The notes: generated by a model not told the origin, from the sequence alone. A stretch of DNA of 64,000 nt from Agapetus fuscipes (GCA_951799405.1 OX637334.1:3596001-3660000); one strand, 5' to 3'; shown: positions 41,013 through 51,033, counted from the first letter of the stretch. Numbers and translations are program-made.

Positions 41013-41148
41013 TGGGATAGAGTCCTCTATGGTTGAGTAGCAAGTACAATGTTTCGGTTTTATTTTTTTATTTTTTAAATATATTAATTTATAATTATTT
41101 AAGCTACGATAGTCCTCTATGAATGAGTAGCAAGGACAATGTTTCGGT
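41013..41148 (-). promoter_or_regulatory. Tandem repeats upstream of LINE ORF1
   Basis: Two units 90 bp apart share GTCCTCTATG, TGAGTAGCAAG and ACAATGTTTCGGT (plus-strand spelling), with similar AT-rich spacers. They lie where an internal promoter of the LINE should be, so they may be promoter monomers; this role is inferred. Confidence 0.5.
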
Positions 41149-41150
41149 AG

Positions 41151-42240
41151 ACATAAATCAATCAAGCTTCCAATAAGATGTCAGCACAAATTAATCCGGT
41201 CAGATGAATTATTATTATTATTTTTTTTTTATATTTGATTTTGACAGTTGCTAATTTTGTAAAATCCATAAAAAAGTCACTAACGCACAGATTATATTGC
41301 GAAAAAAGTGCACAAATCTTCAAACAAACTATTATGCACTTCACTGTTAGACAGTTGTATATAAATGAGCTTAAAAACTGTTTTAAACTTGATTTCAGGC
41401 AGGAGCCAAAAATGCGGTAAACTGTCAATGATATTATTAGTATCGTGAATGAATGTTATTTATTTTGCACATTTTTTTTTCAGTTATCCATCTATCATTT
41501 TCACAAACAACCATACTCTTTCATCACCGTCTCTTATATAAAATGCATTATTTTCAAAATCAACATTTCTTGTATTTCAACATTTGTAATAATATAGTGA
41601 ATCTATAGTACAAAATTACCATCGTTCACTACCAGACCTAGACTTCTTTGTACGTCTCCATCGCAGTGGGATGAATGGTGTCTCAACAACTCATTACGGG
41701 GACTCGAACCCAAGCTTTTTTATTCGCTCTCACAGCGAAGGACTAAATAAAAGACCACAGAGCCAATTGCTGCATTCAAAGAATATTATTATCATTATTA
41801 CAGACTTGTAGCATGAAATTTAAAACTGAAGATATTACTTTCATTGCTGTTTTAAAATATGGTATTTCAGTATTTTTTTTTCTTGATTTTGATCTATCTA
41901 TATGTGATTCACAAAAAAATCATACCACCTCATGGATTCTAAAACGAGGACATCCAGCCATTTTGACCAATTTTTCAGAAAACTTAAAATAAGGCTCGAC
42001 ATGAATCCTGTGAAGTTTGATGTCGGTATGATTAGAATTTAATTTTCCGATTTTTTGGTTCTTATGAAATGTACCTATTCATGTATCTTCACTTTTACAA
42101 ATATATAGATTTTGATCATAATTAAAAAAAAAACGTGTCAATAATAATTGTAGAAATGGATCATGTAAAGTTTGATATTGATTAAATAAATAAACATACC
42201 TATTTGAAAAAATCTTCGCCCAGTTTAAAAAATTCTTACA
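41151..42240. other. Mostly unassigned; tRNA-like piece at about 41690-41775 (minus)
   Basis: On the minus strand, TTGGCTCTGTGGTCTTT and GGGTTCGAGTCCCCG resemble box A and box B. The intervening arm is too irregular for a tRNA gene, so it is more likely the head of an old SINE. The rest is AT-rich without frames. Confidence 0.4.
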
Positions 42241-42356
42241 GCCCTATTCACAACACATTTGATCCATAACTGATCTACCGATCATCAATGTTTTGTATGG
42301 AAAATTCACTGTAGGCTGCGGATAAGCCATGACTTTTCTGTTTGAGGATAACACCG
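42241..42356 (+). mobile_element. MITE family M9
   Basis: GCCCTATTCACAACACATTT to GAGGATAACACCGG, with GTATGGAAAATTCACTGTAG inside as at 13.1 kb. Confidence 0.62.
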
Positions 42357-42412
42357 GTTATCTCTTGGAATACGGTTGGTATTCTTTGATTTAAAAAAAT
42401 GTAATTTGTCAT

Positions 42413-42675
42413 GTATGTTCCTTGACTTTTAGGTTGTTATGCGGCTGACCACCCATAATATAAAAATTGGTTCACTTTGCCAATGTCACCCCTGTTTCAG
42501 GGAAGGACGGCAAGAGTTGCAAGGCTTATGTTCATTTGAGATTGGGTTTTTATATTGTAGGTCCACATGCGGCATGTGTTAGCGCGAAATTATACATATC
42601 TGCTTGTGGGAATGCATTAAGTATAAATCTTAAATGATATATATCTTTGCAGCTTAGATTAGATTAGATTAGATG
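42413..42675 (+). repeat. R1 copy, AGATT-tail subtype
   Basis: Near-identical to the 20.2 kb copy; tail GCTTAGATTAGATTAGATTA. Confidence 0.87.
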
Positions 42676-42914
42676 CGGCTGACCACCCATGCTGTAGAAA
42701 ATGGTTCACTTTGCCAATGTCACCCCTGTTTCAGGGAAGGTCGGTAGGAGTTGCAGGGTGTATGTCCATTTGAGATTCGGGTTTTTTATATTGTAGGATT
42801 ACATGCGGCATGTTTAAGCGCAAACTTAAACATGTCTGTTTTGTGAAAATGCATGTAATGTGAATCTCTAATGTTACTTGTATTTTGCAACTTAGATTAG
42901 ATTAGATTAGATCT
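42676..42914 (+). repeat. R1 copy fused to the previous one
   Basis: Begins TGCGGCTGACCACCC directly after the tail of the preceding copy, lacking the first 20 bp or so. It is of a different lineage (AAACATGTCTGTTTTGTG). Confidence 0.85.
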
Positions 42915-43350
42915 CTTGCGTGCATAAAAATTCCCATTTCGAATTCTTGACGTATGACTCCCTCACTTGTGAACAAAAATAGGTTGTTCACTACTCCCAA
43001 ATTGCGTAGTGAAACATGCCAGGTACGACTAGTTAAGGCTTTAGAAATGAATTATGAAAGTTCAATATAAAATATCCATAATATTGAGGGTCGGGCGCAG
43101 GATATTTGAGACAATATGAGAGCAATTCTTCCGACAGACTTCTTTGTTTCGCTGATCACGGTTGACATGGTATCAGATGCCTAACGAAACCTCCCATTAT
43201 TTCTGATATTTTCTGAAACGTTTGGAAATCATTAAAAAAGTAAACAATACAGATCAGAAGCGTATTACACACTTTGAAATAAATCTTGGAATTATAAAAT
43301 AAACAGAATATAAAAGATGACCGAAGAAAATGGAATCAGTAAAGACAAAT
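42915..43350. other. Unassigned; last 30 bp are a 56-bp-repeat remnant
   Basis: ATGGAATCAGTAAAGACAAA before M4 fits the end of a 56-bp repeat unit. The rest is unrecognised. Confidence 0.4.
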
Positions 43351-43617
43351 GAGTCGTATAACTGCAAACGCCGTCATCTCCAAATTTTATGATTTTTGAG
43401 ATAATTATTGAATTTGATTCTGCGTAGTGTAACAAATCATTTGCTGTGTGCAATGTGATGAAAACCTCACTTAGTCCTTCGTAATTTTAATTGAAAAATT
43501 ATGATTTCGTGCAAACGCCGTCATCTCCAACTGGTTCCAAATTGCGTTCAAAGTACAAGTTTATTTTTCTCAAAATCATCGCGTTAGGAGTTGACGGCGT
43601 TTGCATTCATACGACTC
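43351..43617 (-). mobile_element. MITE family M4, long copy
   Basis: Same ends as at 17.2 kb but inverted and with about 85 extra bp in the middle. AAAT stands at both edges as a possible 4-bp target duplication. It has split a 56-bp tandem repeat. Confidence 0.8.
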
Positions 43618-43712
43618 AAATATGACTAGCACAACAAGGTACTGCCTTTGCAAAAGAATGGCGACCAGCAGAGTCAAATAACCAGCACAACAAGGCAATG
43701 CCTTTACAAGCG
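43618..43712 (+). repeat. 56-bp tandem repeat, about 1.6 units
   Basis: Two AGCACAACAAGG starts lie 56 bp apart, with GCCTTTGCAAAAGAATGG between. Matches the array at 29.3 kb. Confidence 0.7.
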
Positions 43713-44365
43713 GATGAAGAATCCAAAAATATAATGTTATTACTTTTAATGTTTAAGATGTTGTGTATCCGTATTGGAAAGATTCATGTTAAACTAATAA
43801 TGCAAAAATCCACACATACTCTTTCTTCACAGCTTGGTTTGCTATCTCGAGCGCTTTCGGAGTGTTATTATCACTTCATTGTCTATGTGTGGCTTAGTTA
43901 TTTACACTATTGTCAAGAGAACAACTAATAATGTGTGCGCTAACACTTCGAAGCGCTCGAGGTATTATACCAACTCGTGAAGAAAAGCTTTTTTTTATTG
44001 TTGTATTATTATTTAATTTACCGCATTTGTGTCCTTGAAGTATTGTGAACTTTGGAAACAAAGAGTTGGTACAAAGTTTATACAAGGATCTTATGTCTTG
44101 TTAGTGAAAGAGAGGTGATTTTTTTTATTGTTTGGAAACACATTTTCATTACATCGAAAAAAATGAAAAAAAAAATACTCGGAAAGATTCTTTTGCAAAT
44201 TTTAAAGTAAAAATTGTTGAGCAAATTTACTTTTAGAGTTACGCCTTTGTTTTAGAAACGAGCCCAGTGATCTGTGAATAGTAACATTTGGGAGGTTACT
44301 CGTTCCTTTGATATGAGAAATCATTACGCAGAAAACTATTTTGTTTTATTTTTGTGCCTACAAAA
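43713..44365. other. Unassigned region
   Basis: CTCGAGCGCTTTCGGAGTGT and its inverted ACACTTCGAAGCGCTCGAG lie about 95 bp apart (43847, 43940). These arms suggest another small inverted-repeat element. Confidence 0.4.
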
Positions 44366-44655
44366 GACCGGTCTATAGTCTTGTGGCTAACGCTACTGAC
44401 ACGTAAATCAAAGGATACGAGTTCGATTCCCGTTACAGCAAAAAAAAAAAATCTTAATTTTCTTTCGGTGGGTTGAAAAATTCAAGTGCCTTACAAAGAC
44501 GGGTTACAAAAGGACCATTTTAACTTGGCAACTGCGTCTTGTTTTTGAATTGGCGCTTTTTGTAGGGACGATCAAGCTCGTAGACGGCTCTTGAGATGTG
44601 ATTCACACAAAAATAGCACTCACCAAATAATTCATCCTAATATTACTATTATTTA
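44366..44655 (+). mobile_element. SINE-A, ATT-tail type, diverged
   Basis: Box A TAGTCTTGTGG and box B GAGTTCGATTCCC are kept. Junction CAAGCTCGTAGACGGCTC and the ATTACTATTATT tail are visible. Confidence 0.82.
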
Positions 44656-45117
44656 CCCACGGACATTTTTTACTTGTACTTGTTCTTATTTGCTACTGGT
44701 AAAATCTGTTATTGGAATGAGCACCTCATTCCTTATGGTTTGTGTCTCGGCTAATTAATAGCAAGGCAACCACCGCGGTTGCCACAAATCAGACTACAGT
44801 TTTGAGCATTGTTGTTTGATTATTTTCTGCCTCGTCGCCAGGTTGTGTCTGCTGTACCCTGAAGCACCACCCTGCTAATCCTGTCACGGGTCCGCACGCG
44901 CCTTATCACCCCCATCTCCCCTGAAGGACACGGAGGGCTGATGGACCTCCCAGGCGCGGCGTCCTCTGTCACGTCCTTATCGGCCACGTCACGTCACGTT
45001 GTTTAACTTAACACTAGATTTAAAAATTAAAAATCAAGCACTTTTGCCGCATATCTAAGACCTGATTTTGAATTATTATTTGTGTAAAAATAAATTCAAA
45101 GCTTGAAATATAGCTAC
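44656..45117. other. Unassigned, GC-rich 44750-45000
   Basis: GGCAACCACCGCGGTTGCC is a 19-bp palindrome. The following C-rich stretch has no open frame of note. It could be conserved non-coding host sequence, which I cannot test here. Confidence 0.35.
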
Positions 45118-45330
45118 GAAATGCAACTGACAACTTTTTACCACGTTGTTCCCGAATAAGTTAAATGTGGCGTGAAGAACCAATTTATTTTCATAGCTGA
45201 GAAATCCCCACTTCGTTTGAATTAAGATTTTCCTTTCTCCCGAAGGATTTGGTTCTCATATCTTGGGAAGGCTGAATATATATATATATTTACCTTACTG
45301 GCATTTTTGAATATCCACCAAAAATCGTTG
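45118..45330 (-). mobile_element. SINE-B 3' two-thirds, diverged
   Basis: TTACCACGTTGTTCCCG, TTAAATGTGGCG, CCCACTTCGTTTGAATTAAG and TCCCGAAGGATTTGGTTCTC in minus-strand order. An (AT)n tract is inserted near 45280. Confidence 0.7.
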
Positions 45331-45464
45331 TCCAGCAGATGTATAAAATTACTCATCACATCTTTCCTTTTTCTGCGGCACAAAAATGGATACTAACTAA
45401 AGATGGTGAACTGCGATAGGGTGTATTTGAGAGGAAGAAGGATTATCTATGGACCCATAATATT

Positions 45465-45898
45465 GGTATGTAAATAGTAGATTAATATAGGGGTACATCG
45501 TAGTTAGCAATAACTATTATAGTGTTATGTAAATAGTAGATTAATATAGGTGTACATCGTAGGTAGAAATAATTATTATAGGCTGAAGAAATCTAGAAAT
45601 GAAATAATCCCTTTATACTCTTGAAGCTGGTAGAGCATTCGAGATTGTGCTAGCAAATTGATCCCTAGAGACTTCTGTCTCTGGGGTATATAAGGAGCAA
45701 AATTGGGTGCAGGAGGGCAGATAGATATTCACCTTTGATCGGAGAACAAGTGTGAGGTGCTAAACTGTGAAATAAATTTAAGTTGCTAAAAGTGTTAAAA
45801 ATAAATATAAAATTGTCAAATAAATTAAGTGTAAATAAATATCCAAAAAGAAAACCTGTTTTGTTTTTGTTTAAAGTCTATCCGAACCCAAAAACACT
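45465..45898 (+). mobile_element. Probable solo LTR or LTR-like element
   Basis: 434 bp with a promoter-like GGGGTATATAAGGAGC at about 45683-45698, several AATAAA-type signals downstream, and AAAACCTGTTTTG near the 3' end. ATAATATT lies on both sides (45457-45464, 45899-45906); 7-8 bp is longer than usual for an LTR. The first part holds a direct duplication (TATGTAAATAGTAGATTAAT, 65 bp apart). No internal coding region remains. Confidence 0.55.
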
Positions 45899-45906
45899 AT
45901 AATATT

Positions 45907-46203
45907 ATGTGAAAAGTCAGTCTGGCAAAATTGGTAGGTACAATAATGAAATGTACAAATACCATAAACATTTTGATAGTTGGGACAAGTTGAGAGAATG
46001 ACCAAAAGCCAGTGGCAGAAGAAGTGTTGGGAGTCCAAAGCTAAAATGAAGCGATGTGGCAATAAAGGGCTTGCGAGTTCTGGGCATTACCAATTGGTGA
46101 CCAGAGTAGATGGAGAAGGAAAGGTGGAGACAACTGCTCGACCTTCACCGGGTTGTAGCGACAAAGGTGATGATGATGTACCATACCCCACATTAATACA
46201 TAA
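45907..46203. other. Unassigned region
   Basis: Short overlapping frames on both strands only. GAGAGAATGACCAAAAGCCAG hints at a worn LINE end but is too short to call. Confidence 0.3.
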
Positions 46204-46425
46204 TAGGTTGGTATGCGGCTGACCACCCATGCTGTAAAAATGGTTCACTTTGCCAATGTCACCCCTGTTTCAGGGAGGGACGGCAGGAGTTGCCATTTGA
46301 GATTTGCTTTTTATGTTGTAGGTTCACATGCGGCATGTGCAAGCGCGAAGTTGTACGTGTTTGCTTGTGAAAATGCATAAAGTGTGAATCTCCAATCTTT
46401 GCAACTTAGATTAGATTAGACTAGA
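46204..46425 (+). repeat. R1 copy, AGATT-tail subtype
   Basis: Starts AGGTTGGTATGCGGCTG. It lacks the AGGGTGTATGTC segment after GCAGGAGTTGCC. Confidence 0.83.
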
Positions 46426-46507
46426 TGCAATATGTATCATGCATGTATGACCTTCATTTGGAATATCACAAAGTCTTGAATTTAAAAAAAAAATGTGTAA
46501 AAATCCA

Positions 46508-46723
46508 GGGAGTAGTCGAAACCCTGCAAGAGATGAAGAAGGATCTGCTCCTCATTTCCCAGGCCCGGCTCGACTTCCCATGCCGGCGTGCCGTTCAGTA
46601 TCTCACGCGCGTCCCACACCAAGGGCCACTCCTAGCGCGAGCAGATCCAATCAAAACTTCGTTACCGGCGCTAATACACACATCTCCACCGGCAGGTTCC
46701 CGCTTTCTCAGAGTTTTTGCTGA
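46508..46723 (+). other. GC-rich open stretch, weak candidate exon
   Basis: After AATCCAG the frame reads SSRNPARDEEGSAPHFPGPA, then 50 more residues rich in Pro, Ser and Arg, to a stop. Codons are varied and GC-rich, unlike the AT-rich chance frames nearby. There is no strong polypyrimidine tract upstream or consensus donor. It may equally be an unrecognised repeat. Confidence 0.2.
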
Positions 46724-47404
46724 ATGGGGGAGAAGGTCTCGCCATGTGCGGGTTATAGTGATATAAAACGTAACTTATCGTCGTGAAATCTTAACTAAGC
46801 TGAAGAAAATACTTTTACTTTTCGTTGCTGAATTATTGCATATTTTTTGTGAATTCCTTTTTTTGTTTAGTGTAACTGGCAATTCTGTCGAAATCCCGCT
46901 TTACGTGGTCAGAGCCTCTTAAGTGTTGCGTTCAGTCGTTCAATGTTCCTTCTTTTTCAAGCAAAGGCAGCAGAAGTTGTCGACTTGTGAGGATATTCAC
47001 TGCTAACTTTTCGTTCGTTCAAAATCCGCTTCAAGTCAAGCCGTGCTCAGGAGAACTCTCTCACACCATTTGTGGCTCTGCTACAAATCACTTAATAATA
47101 TCACTTATAAAACAGATAAGGAATCAAACATTTAAACACACTTTATTATTCCACAATCACAATATTTATATAATTATTTATTTTATCCACAATCACAATG
47201 TATATATAATAAACCACAGCAATATTAATGATGACCAAATTCACATGCTTGTGGCTATCCCGCCAGGCAAGCGTCTTCCCTCTTTCTGCATTCTTTTGTT
47301 TTCCTTTTTCCATTCAAATTCAAATCTCATGTTCCATTCCACCAAACAAACAAATTCATCTCGTTACAACTTGTTTTATTTGTATTTGCTCAATAAATTG
47401 TCAC
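46724..47404. other. Unassigned region
   Basis: CACAATCACAATRTWTATAT occurs twice near 47150-47210. Otherwise nothing recognised. Confidence 0.35.
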
Positions 47405-47645
47405 CTTAAGGATAAAAATGAATAACTGCTGATTGACTGATTAGAGAAATCATGAATATTTTTTTTGTTGGGAGTAACTTCTCATGGTAAGTGAACTAAT
47501 TTTAAAGAAACGCTCATGAAAAATTTGTACACTACCGGATTTTCACACTTTTTCAGTGTTTTCTCTCATAGAAAATTGAAAAACGTACATTTATCTGAGA
47601 AACCCATGTTAGATTAATCTATCACTTATCAGTTTTGCCTTTCAG
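47405..47645 (+). mobile_element. MITE family M8
   Basis: TTAAGGATAAAAATGAATAA to TATCAGTTTTGCCTTTCAG, imperfect inverted ends. Inside, GGGAGTAACTTCTCATGG and ACCCATGTTAG match the 57.9 kb copy. Confidence 0.68.
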
Positions 47646-47726
47646 GCATCGAAATAAGACAATGCATAACAAAATTATAATCATAAAAGTGAACTTTAAC
47701 AGTGATTTAACAGTTGATATTTACAC

Positions 47727-47757
47727 CTGAAGATGGGAGGTACTGCTTCTCCCGAAA
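47727..47757 (+). ncRNA. Hammerhead-like motif
   Basis: CTGAAGA, T, stem GGGAG/CTCCC with a 9-nt loop, GAAA, then CTGGTTGTG. A worn relative lies at about 50388-50424 (TTGAAGATGGGAG...GCGAAACTGGTCGTG). Confidence 0.45.
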
Positions 47758-47880
47758 CTGGTTGTGTTTTTTAAAAAATAAAACTCAAGTGAATTGTAAC
47801 AAAGTTAAAAAAGTATTTTAATTAATTAAAATGTGCTTTCACAAAGTTACTGCCCAAAATCTAAATAATATAACTTTAAC

Positions 47881-47997
47881 AGTGGTATTCATAATACATT
47901 TGATCGATAGTTGATACACGAATCATTTTTTTTTTTTGGCAAAATTTAATGTAGGCTGCTGATGAGCCGTGGCTTTGCTGTTTGAGAATAACACCGT
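47881..47997 (+). mobile_element. MITE family M9
   Basis: AGTGGTATTCATAATACATT to GAGAATAACACCGT, interrupted by a T10 run. Confidence 0.6.
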
Positions 47998-48649
47998 ATG
48001 GATACAAAGAGGAAATCATAAGTCACTGGATAGAAATATTGCATCAATTAAGAATTGTTAAAGCGAAATAAAAATGAATTCTGTTAGGAAAAATTATACA
48101 TAAAAACTTAATTCATATGATAACAGAAAGTAAACACAGGATAAAATTAGTCAATTTGTGCTCCTTATAAAAACCTTGCAGACAATGATTGAAATTTAAC
48201 CTTATTTTGTTGTAAATGTTACATAAATACGAAATGTCTTACACGTGCCACTTTTTATTTTAAGTGCTTGAAGAATTGACCTCAAACCTTAATTAATATC
48301 TCTAACAAAGACAAACGATTATCCTTCAAGTAAGATATCTCTGAAATCCAAGATCAAAAAATAATTAAGCGAATTTTAACTGTCGAAACGAAATTAGAGA
48401 GAAACTTTTACAAGCCAATTTGTGTTTGGAATGCGATAAGATGATTAGGGACACGCGAACAAACAGATCTTCAATAACCCAAGAATAAAGCTTTTAGTTT
48501 TAACTTAATAACGGCGTTTACAAAAAATAAATAGACATAAAGCAGATCCTCGAGTCAGAGTTTAAGTTTCTATACACATTTTGTAAACGCTGTGGCTTAA
48601 TAGTTTTTTATATTTGGTGTACGGCAAGAGAGAGATGTTTTTTTCAAAG
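47998..48649. other. Unassigned, AT-rich
   Basis: Around 48530-48600, AGTTTAAGTTTCTATACACA and TTTTGTAAACGCTGTGGC resemble pieces at 13.3, 54.6 and 60.4 kb, perhaps one old MITE family. Confidence 0.35.
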
Positions 48650-48860
48650 TCTAATCTAATCTAATCTAAGTTGCAAAATATATGTAACATTGAAGATTCA
48701 CATTATATGCACTTTCACAAACAGACATGCACAAGTTCGCGCTTAAACATGCCGCCTGTTGTCCTACAATATAAAAACTTAAATCTCACATGGACATAGG
48801 TACACCCTGCAACTCTTGCCGACCTTCCCTGAAACAGGGGTGACATTGGCAAAGTGAAAG
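48650..48860 (-). repeat. R1 copy, 5' end missing
   Basis: CTAATCTAATCTAATCTAAG tail to GTGACATTGGCAAAGTGA. Confidence 0.83.
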
Positions 48861-48892
48861 TCCTGGATTTTTTGTTAACAACAATTAATATT

Positions 48893-49190
48893 AAACGCAA
48901 TAAAACTACACAAATAGTGTTAACTTCTCGTCTGAGTTATTTGCATGCTGTGATTCGAGAACAATTTATTTTTAAAGGTAAAGGGCCCAGCCTCACGCGA
49001 AATACAGTTGGAGTGCGGATTTCCCAGCTCCCGAGGGAGCTGGTACTCATTCTGACAGCTGAGTAAACCTTGCCGGTATTTTTTTTTGTTTGAAGTAAAC
49101 ACCCAAACGGGAAATCATTTCTGATACCCTCAGTGGGATTCCAACCCGAGCTCTCCGCATCTACCAACTGGTAGGTATCGACCGGAAACG
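48893..49190 (-). mobile_element. SINE-B, near full length
   Basis: End AACTACACAAATAGTG at the left, head CTACCAACTGGTAGGTATCG at the right. The head has lost the AATGCAAGC segment. Confidence 0.82.
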
Positions 49191-49793
49191 TAGTATCGGA
49201 ATGAAAAGAATCACGGGAGGCGGTGTTGAAAATTATTTTAAATTATTTGATAAACGCTGTAATTAAGTAAAAACGTTATTTTTTATACTTAGGGTACAAA
49301 ATAAGACGGATTTAATTTTCCAAGGAATTAATATTAAAATGGATGGATCTGAATTTTATTGAAATGAGATGTAATTTGGCGGGAAATGGGACAAAGTTGG
49401 GATGAAAAAAGTTGACGGGGATCCGGTAATCGGCGGATTAGAAGTTGGTTGATAATAATGCGTCCTTAATCAGCGGTTGATTGACAGTCTATGCGGGCAG
49501 AGCATTATAGGGATGGACGAATGAAAAAAATACATCGATGTATATCGAATCTATATTTTTTAAAACTATTGAAATATATAGAGGAAAAAATATCGAGATT
49601 TGTAAAATATATCGAAATTTCCGAAAAAAACGATCGAAAACACAGTCGATGGGAGGGTGGACGGTACTCGTAGAACGCATTTCAAGAAAAAGTGTAATTT
49701 TTCAATTTGAAGTTTTCAATTTTCATTTCTTACAGGTGTTTTGTGGATTTTGGTTTCATTGTTTTATGTAGCTGGGTGTAATTAATTGATTGT
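49191..49793. other. Unassigned; repeat-like piece at 49505-49650
   Basis: GGGATGGACGAATG and ATCGAAATTTCCGAAAAAA match AGATGGGCAAATGAAAAAAA and ATCGAAATTTCTGAAAAAAG at 54.9-55.0 kb, so this is one more dispersed family. The rest is unrecognised. Confidence 0.45.
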
Positions 49794-50045
49794 ATTCCTT
49801 GACTTATAGGTTGGTATAAGGATGACCACCCATACTGTAAAAAAAATGTTCACTTTGCCAATGTCACCCATTTTCAGGGAAGGTCGGCAAGAGTTGCAGG
49901 GGTTATATTCATTCGAGCTTGGGTTTTTATGTTGTAACATGCGGCATATATATACGAATTTCTACGTGTATGCTTGTGGGATTTCATATTTATTATGAAA
50001 CTTCAATGTAAAATATCTTTGCGACTTAGATTATATATTATTATA
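49794..50045 (+). repeat. R1 copy
   Basis: TTCCTTGACTTATAGG to GCGACTTAGATTATATATTA. Confidence 0.82.
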
Positions 50046-50695
50046 TTGATATTTAAAAACTATAAACCTGTAATTTTGATAAATCCCATCCCTAGAGTAT
50101 TATAATCAGGGTATGATAATCCCTACAGATTTCCAAAATCTTTTTTGACCGATACCATCTAGTATTTATTTTATTCTTATTTACATTCTTATTTACATAC
50201 ATTTTAATTAGAGATATTACAGATATGCCCCCTCGGAAATGGATATGCGAATAATATCATTTCTGTTTCAGATATGGAATTATTTCGAATGTACGCTAGT
50301 TTTGAATAGTTCCAGTTACGGATATTAGATTTTCAAGGGAATTGCGAAAGTATAAAACGTACAATGTAAAAAAGTTTTTATTTACACTTGAAGATGGGAG
50401 GTAGGTACAGCTTATCGCGAAACTGGTCGTGTATACCTACATGTGAATGAATTAATAATTTAATATATTGGGTTTTCATGTTGTAAAAATCATAATAATA
50501 ATATTATTGTTACTCTTGGTAAAAAAATGGAATAGTAGCCCTTTTGTTATTTGTTAATAGGGGTCTATGTAGTCATAATACATCGATGTAAACAAAAATA
50601 TGCTGTGTGTGCTCTACCCAGAGTATCAAATTTCCCTTCAACCATACAAACACTGCCCCTCCTGGTGCGTACACACCAGAACAGAGGACTTACAC
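50046..50695. other. Unassigned; worn hammerhead-like motif at about 50388-50424
   Basis: Only the GATGGGAG and CGCGAAACTGG parts of the motif are kept, and stem II no longer pairs. The remainder has no recognised repeat. Confidence 0.4.
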
Positions 50696-51016
50696 ACCGG
50701 TCCGTAGTCTAGTGGTAGCGCTTGAGACTCGAAAATGGAAGGCTGTGGGTTCGAATTACAGTGGAGCTCAAAGAATGTACCATTTATATTTTCAAATATG
50801 CTCTTCGCTTAGATAGAAAATTCATACACCTTTATCAAAGACCGGTCACTTAAAATCCATCCAGCCTTACAGAAACTGAGTCTTGCTTGAGAATTGACAC
50901 TTTCTATAGCGACGATAAGCTTGCAGAGGGCTCTTGAAGTGTGATTCACATAACAACAGCGCTCATCAAATAAATCATCCTTATCTAATCTAATCTAATC
51001 TAATATTATTATTATT
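50696..51016 (+). mobile_element. SINE-A with mixed tail
   Basis: Head box A TAGTCTAGTGG and junction AAGCTTGCAGAGGGCTC. The tail reads CATCCTTATCTAATCTAATC and only then ATTATTATT. The ATCTA repeats match the complement of the R1 tail. Confidence 0.83.
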
Positions 51017-51033
51017 TATCGGGCAGTAGTTAC

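Larger units (their letters stand above)
33732..41150 (-). mobile_element. CR1/Jockey-type LINE, near full length, with later insertions
   Basis: On the minus strand: tandem 5' repeats (about 41.0-41.15 kb), ORF1, a 264-bp spacer, the start of ORF2 (endonuclease), an interruption of about 2.3 kb, the rest of ORF2, a 3' UTR, and poly(A) of 37. An HHR element sits in the 3' UTR. R1 and RTE-a pieces sit in the interruption, and these are clearly secondary. An alternative is that two copies of the same family lie in tandem, one 3'-cut and one 5'-truncated. Confidence 0.78.
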
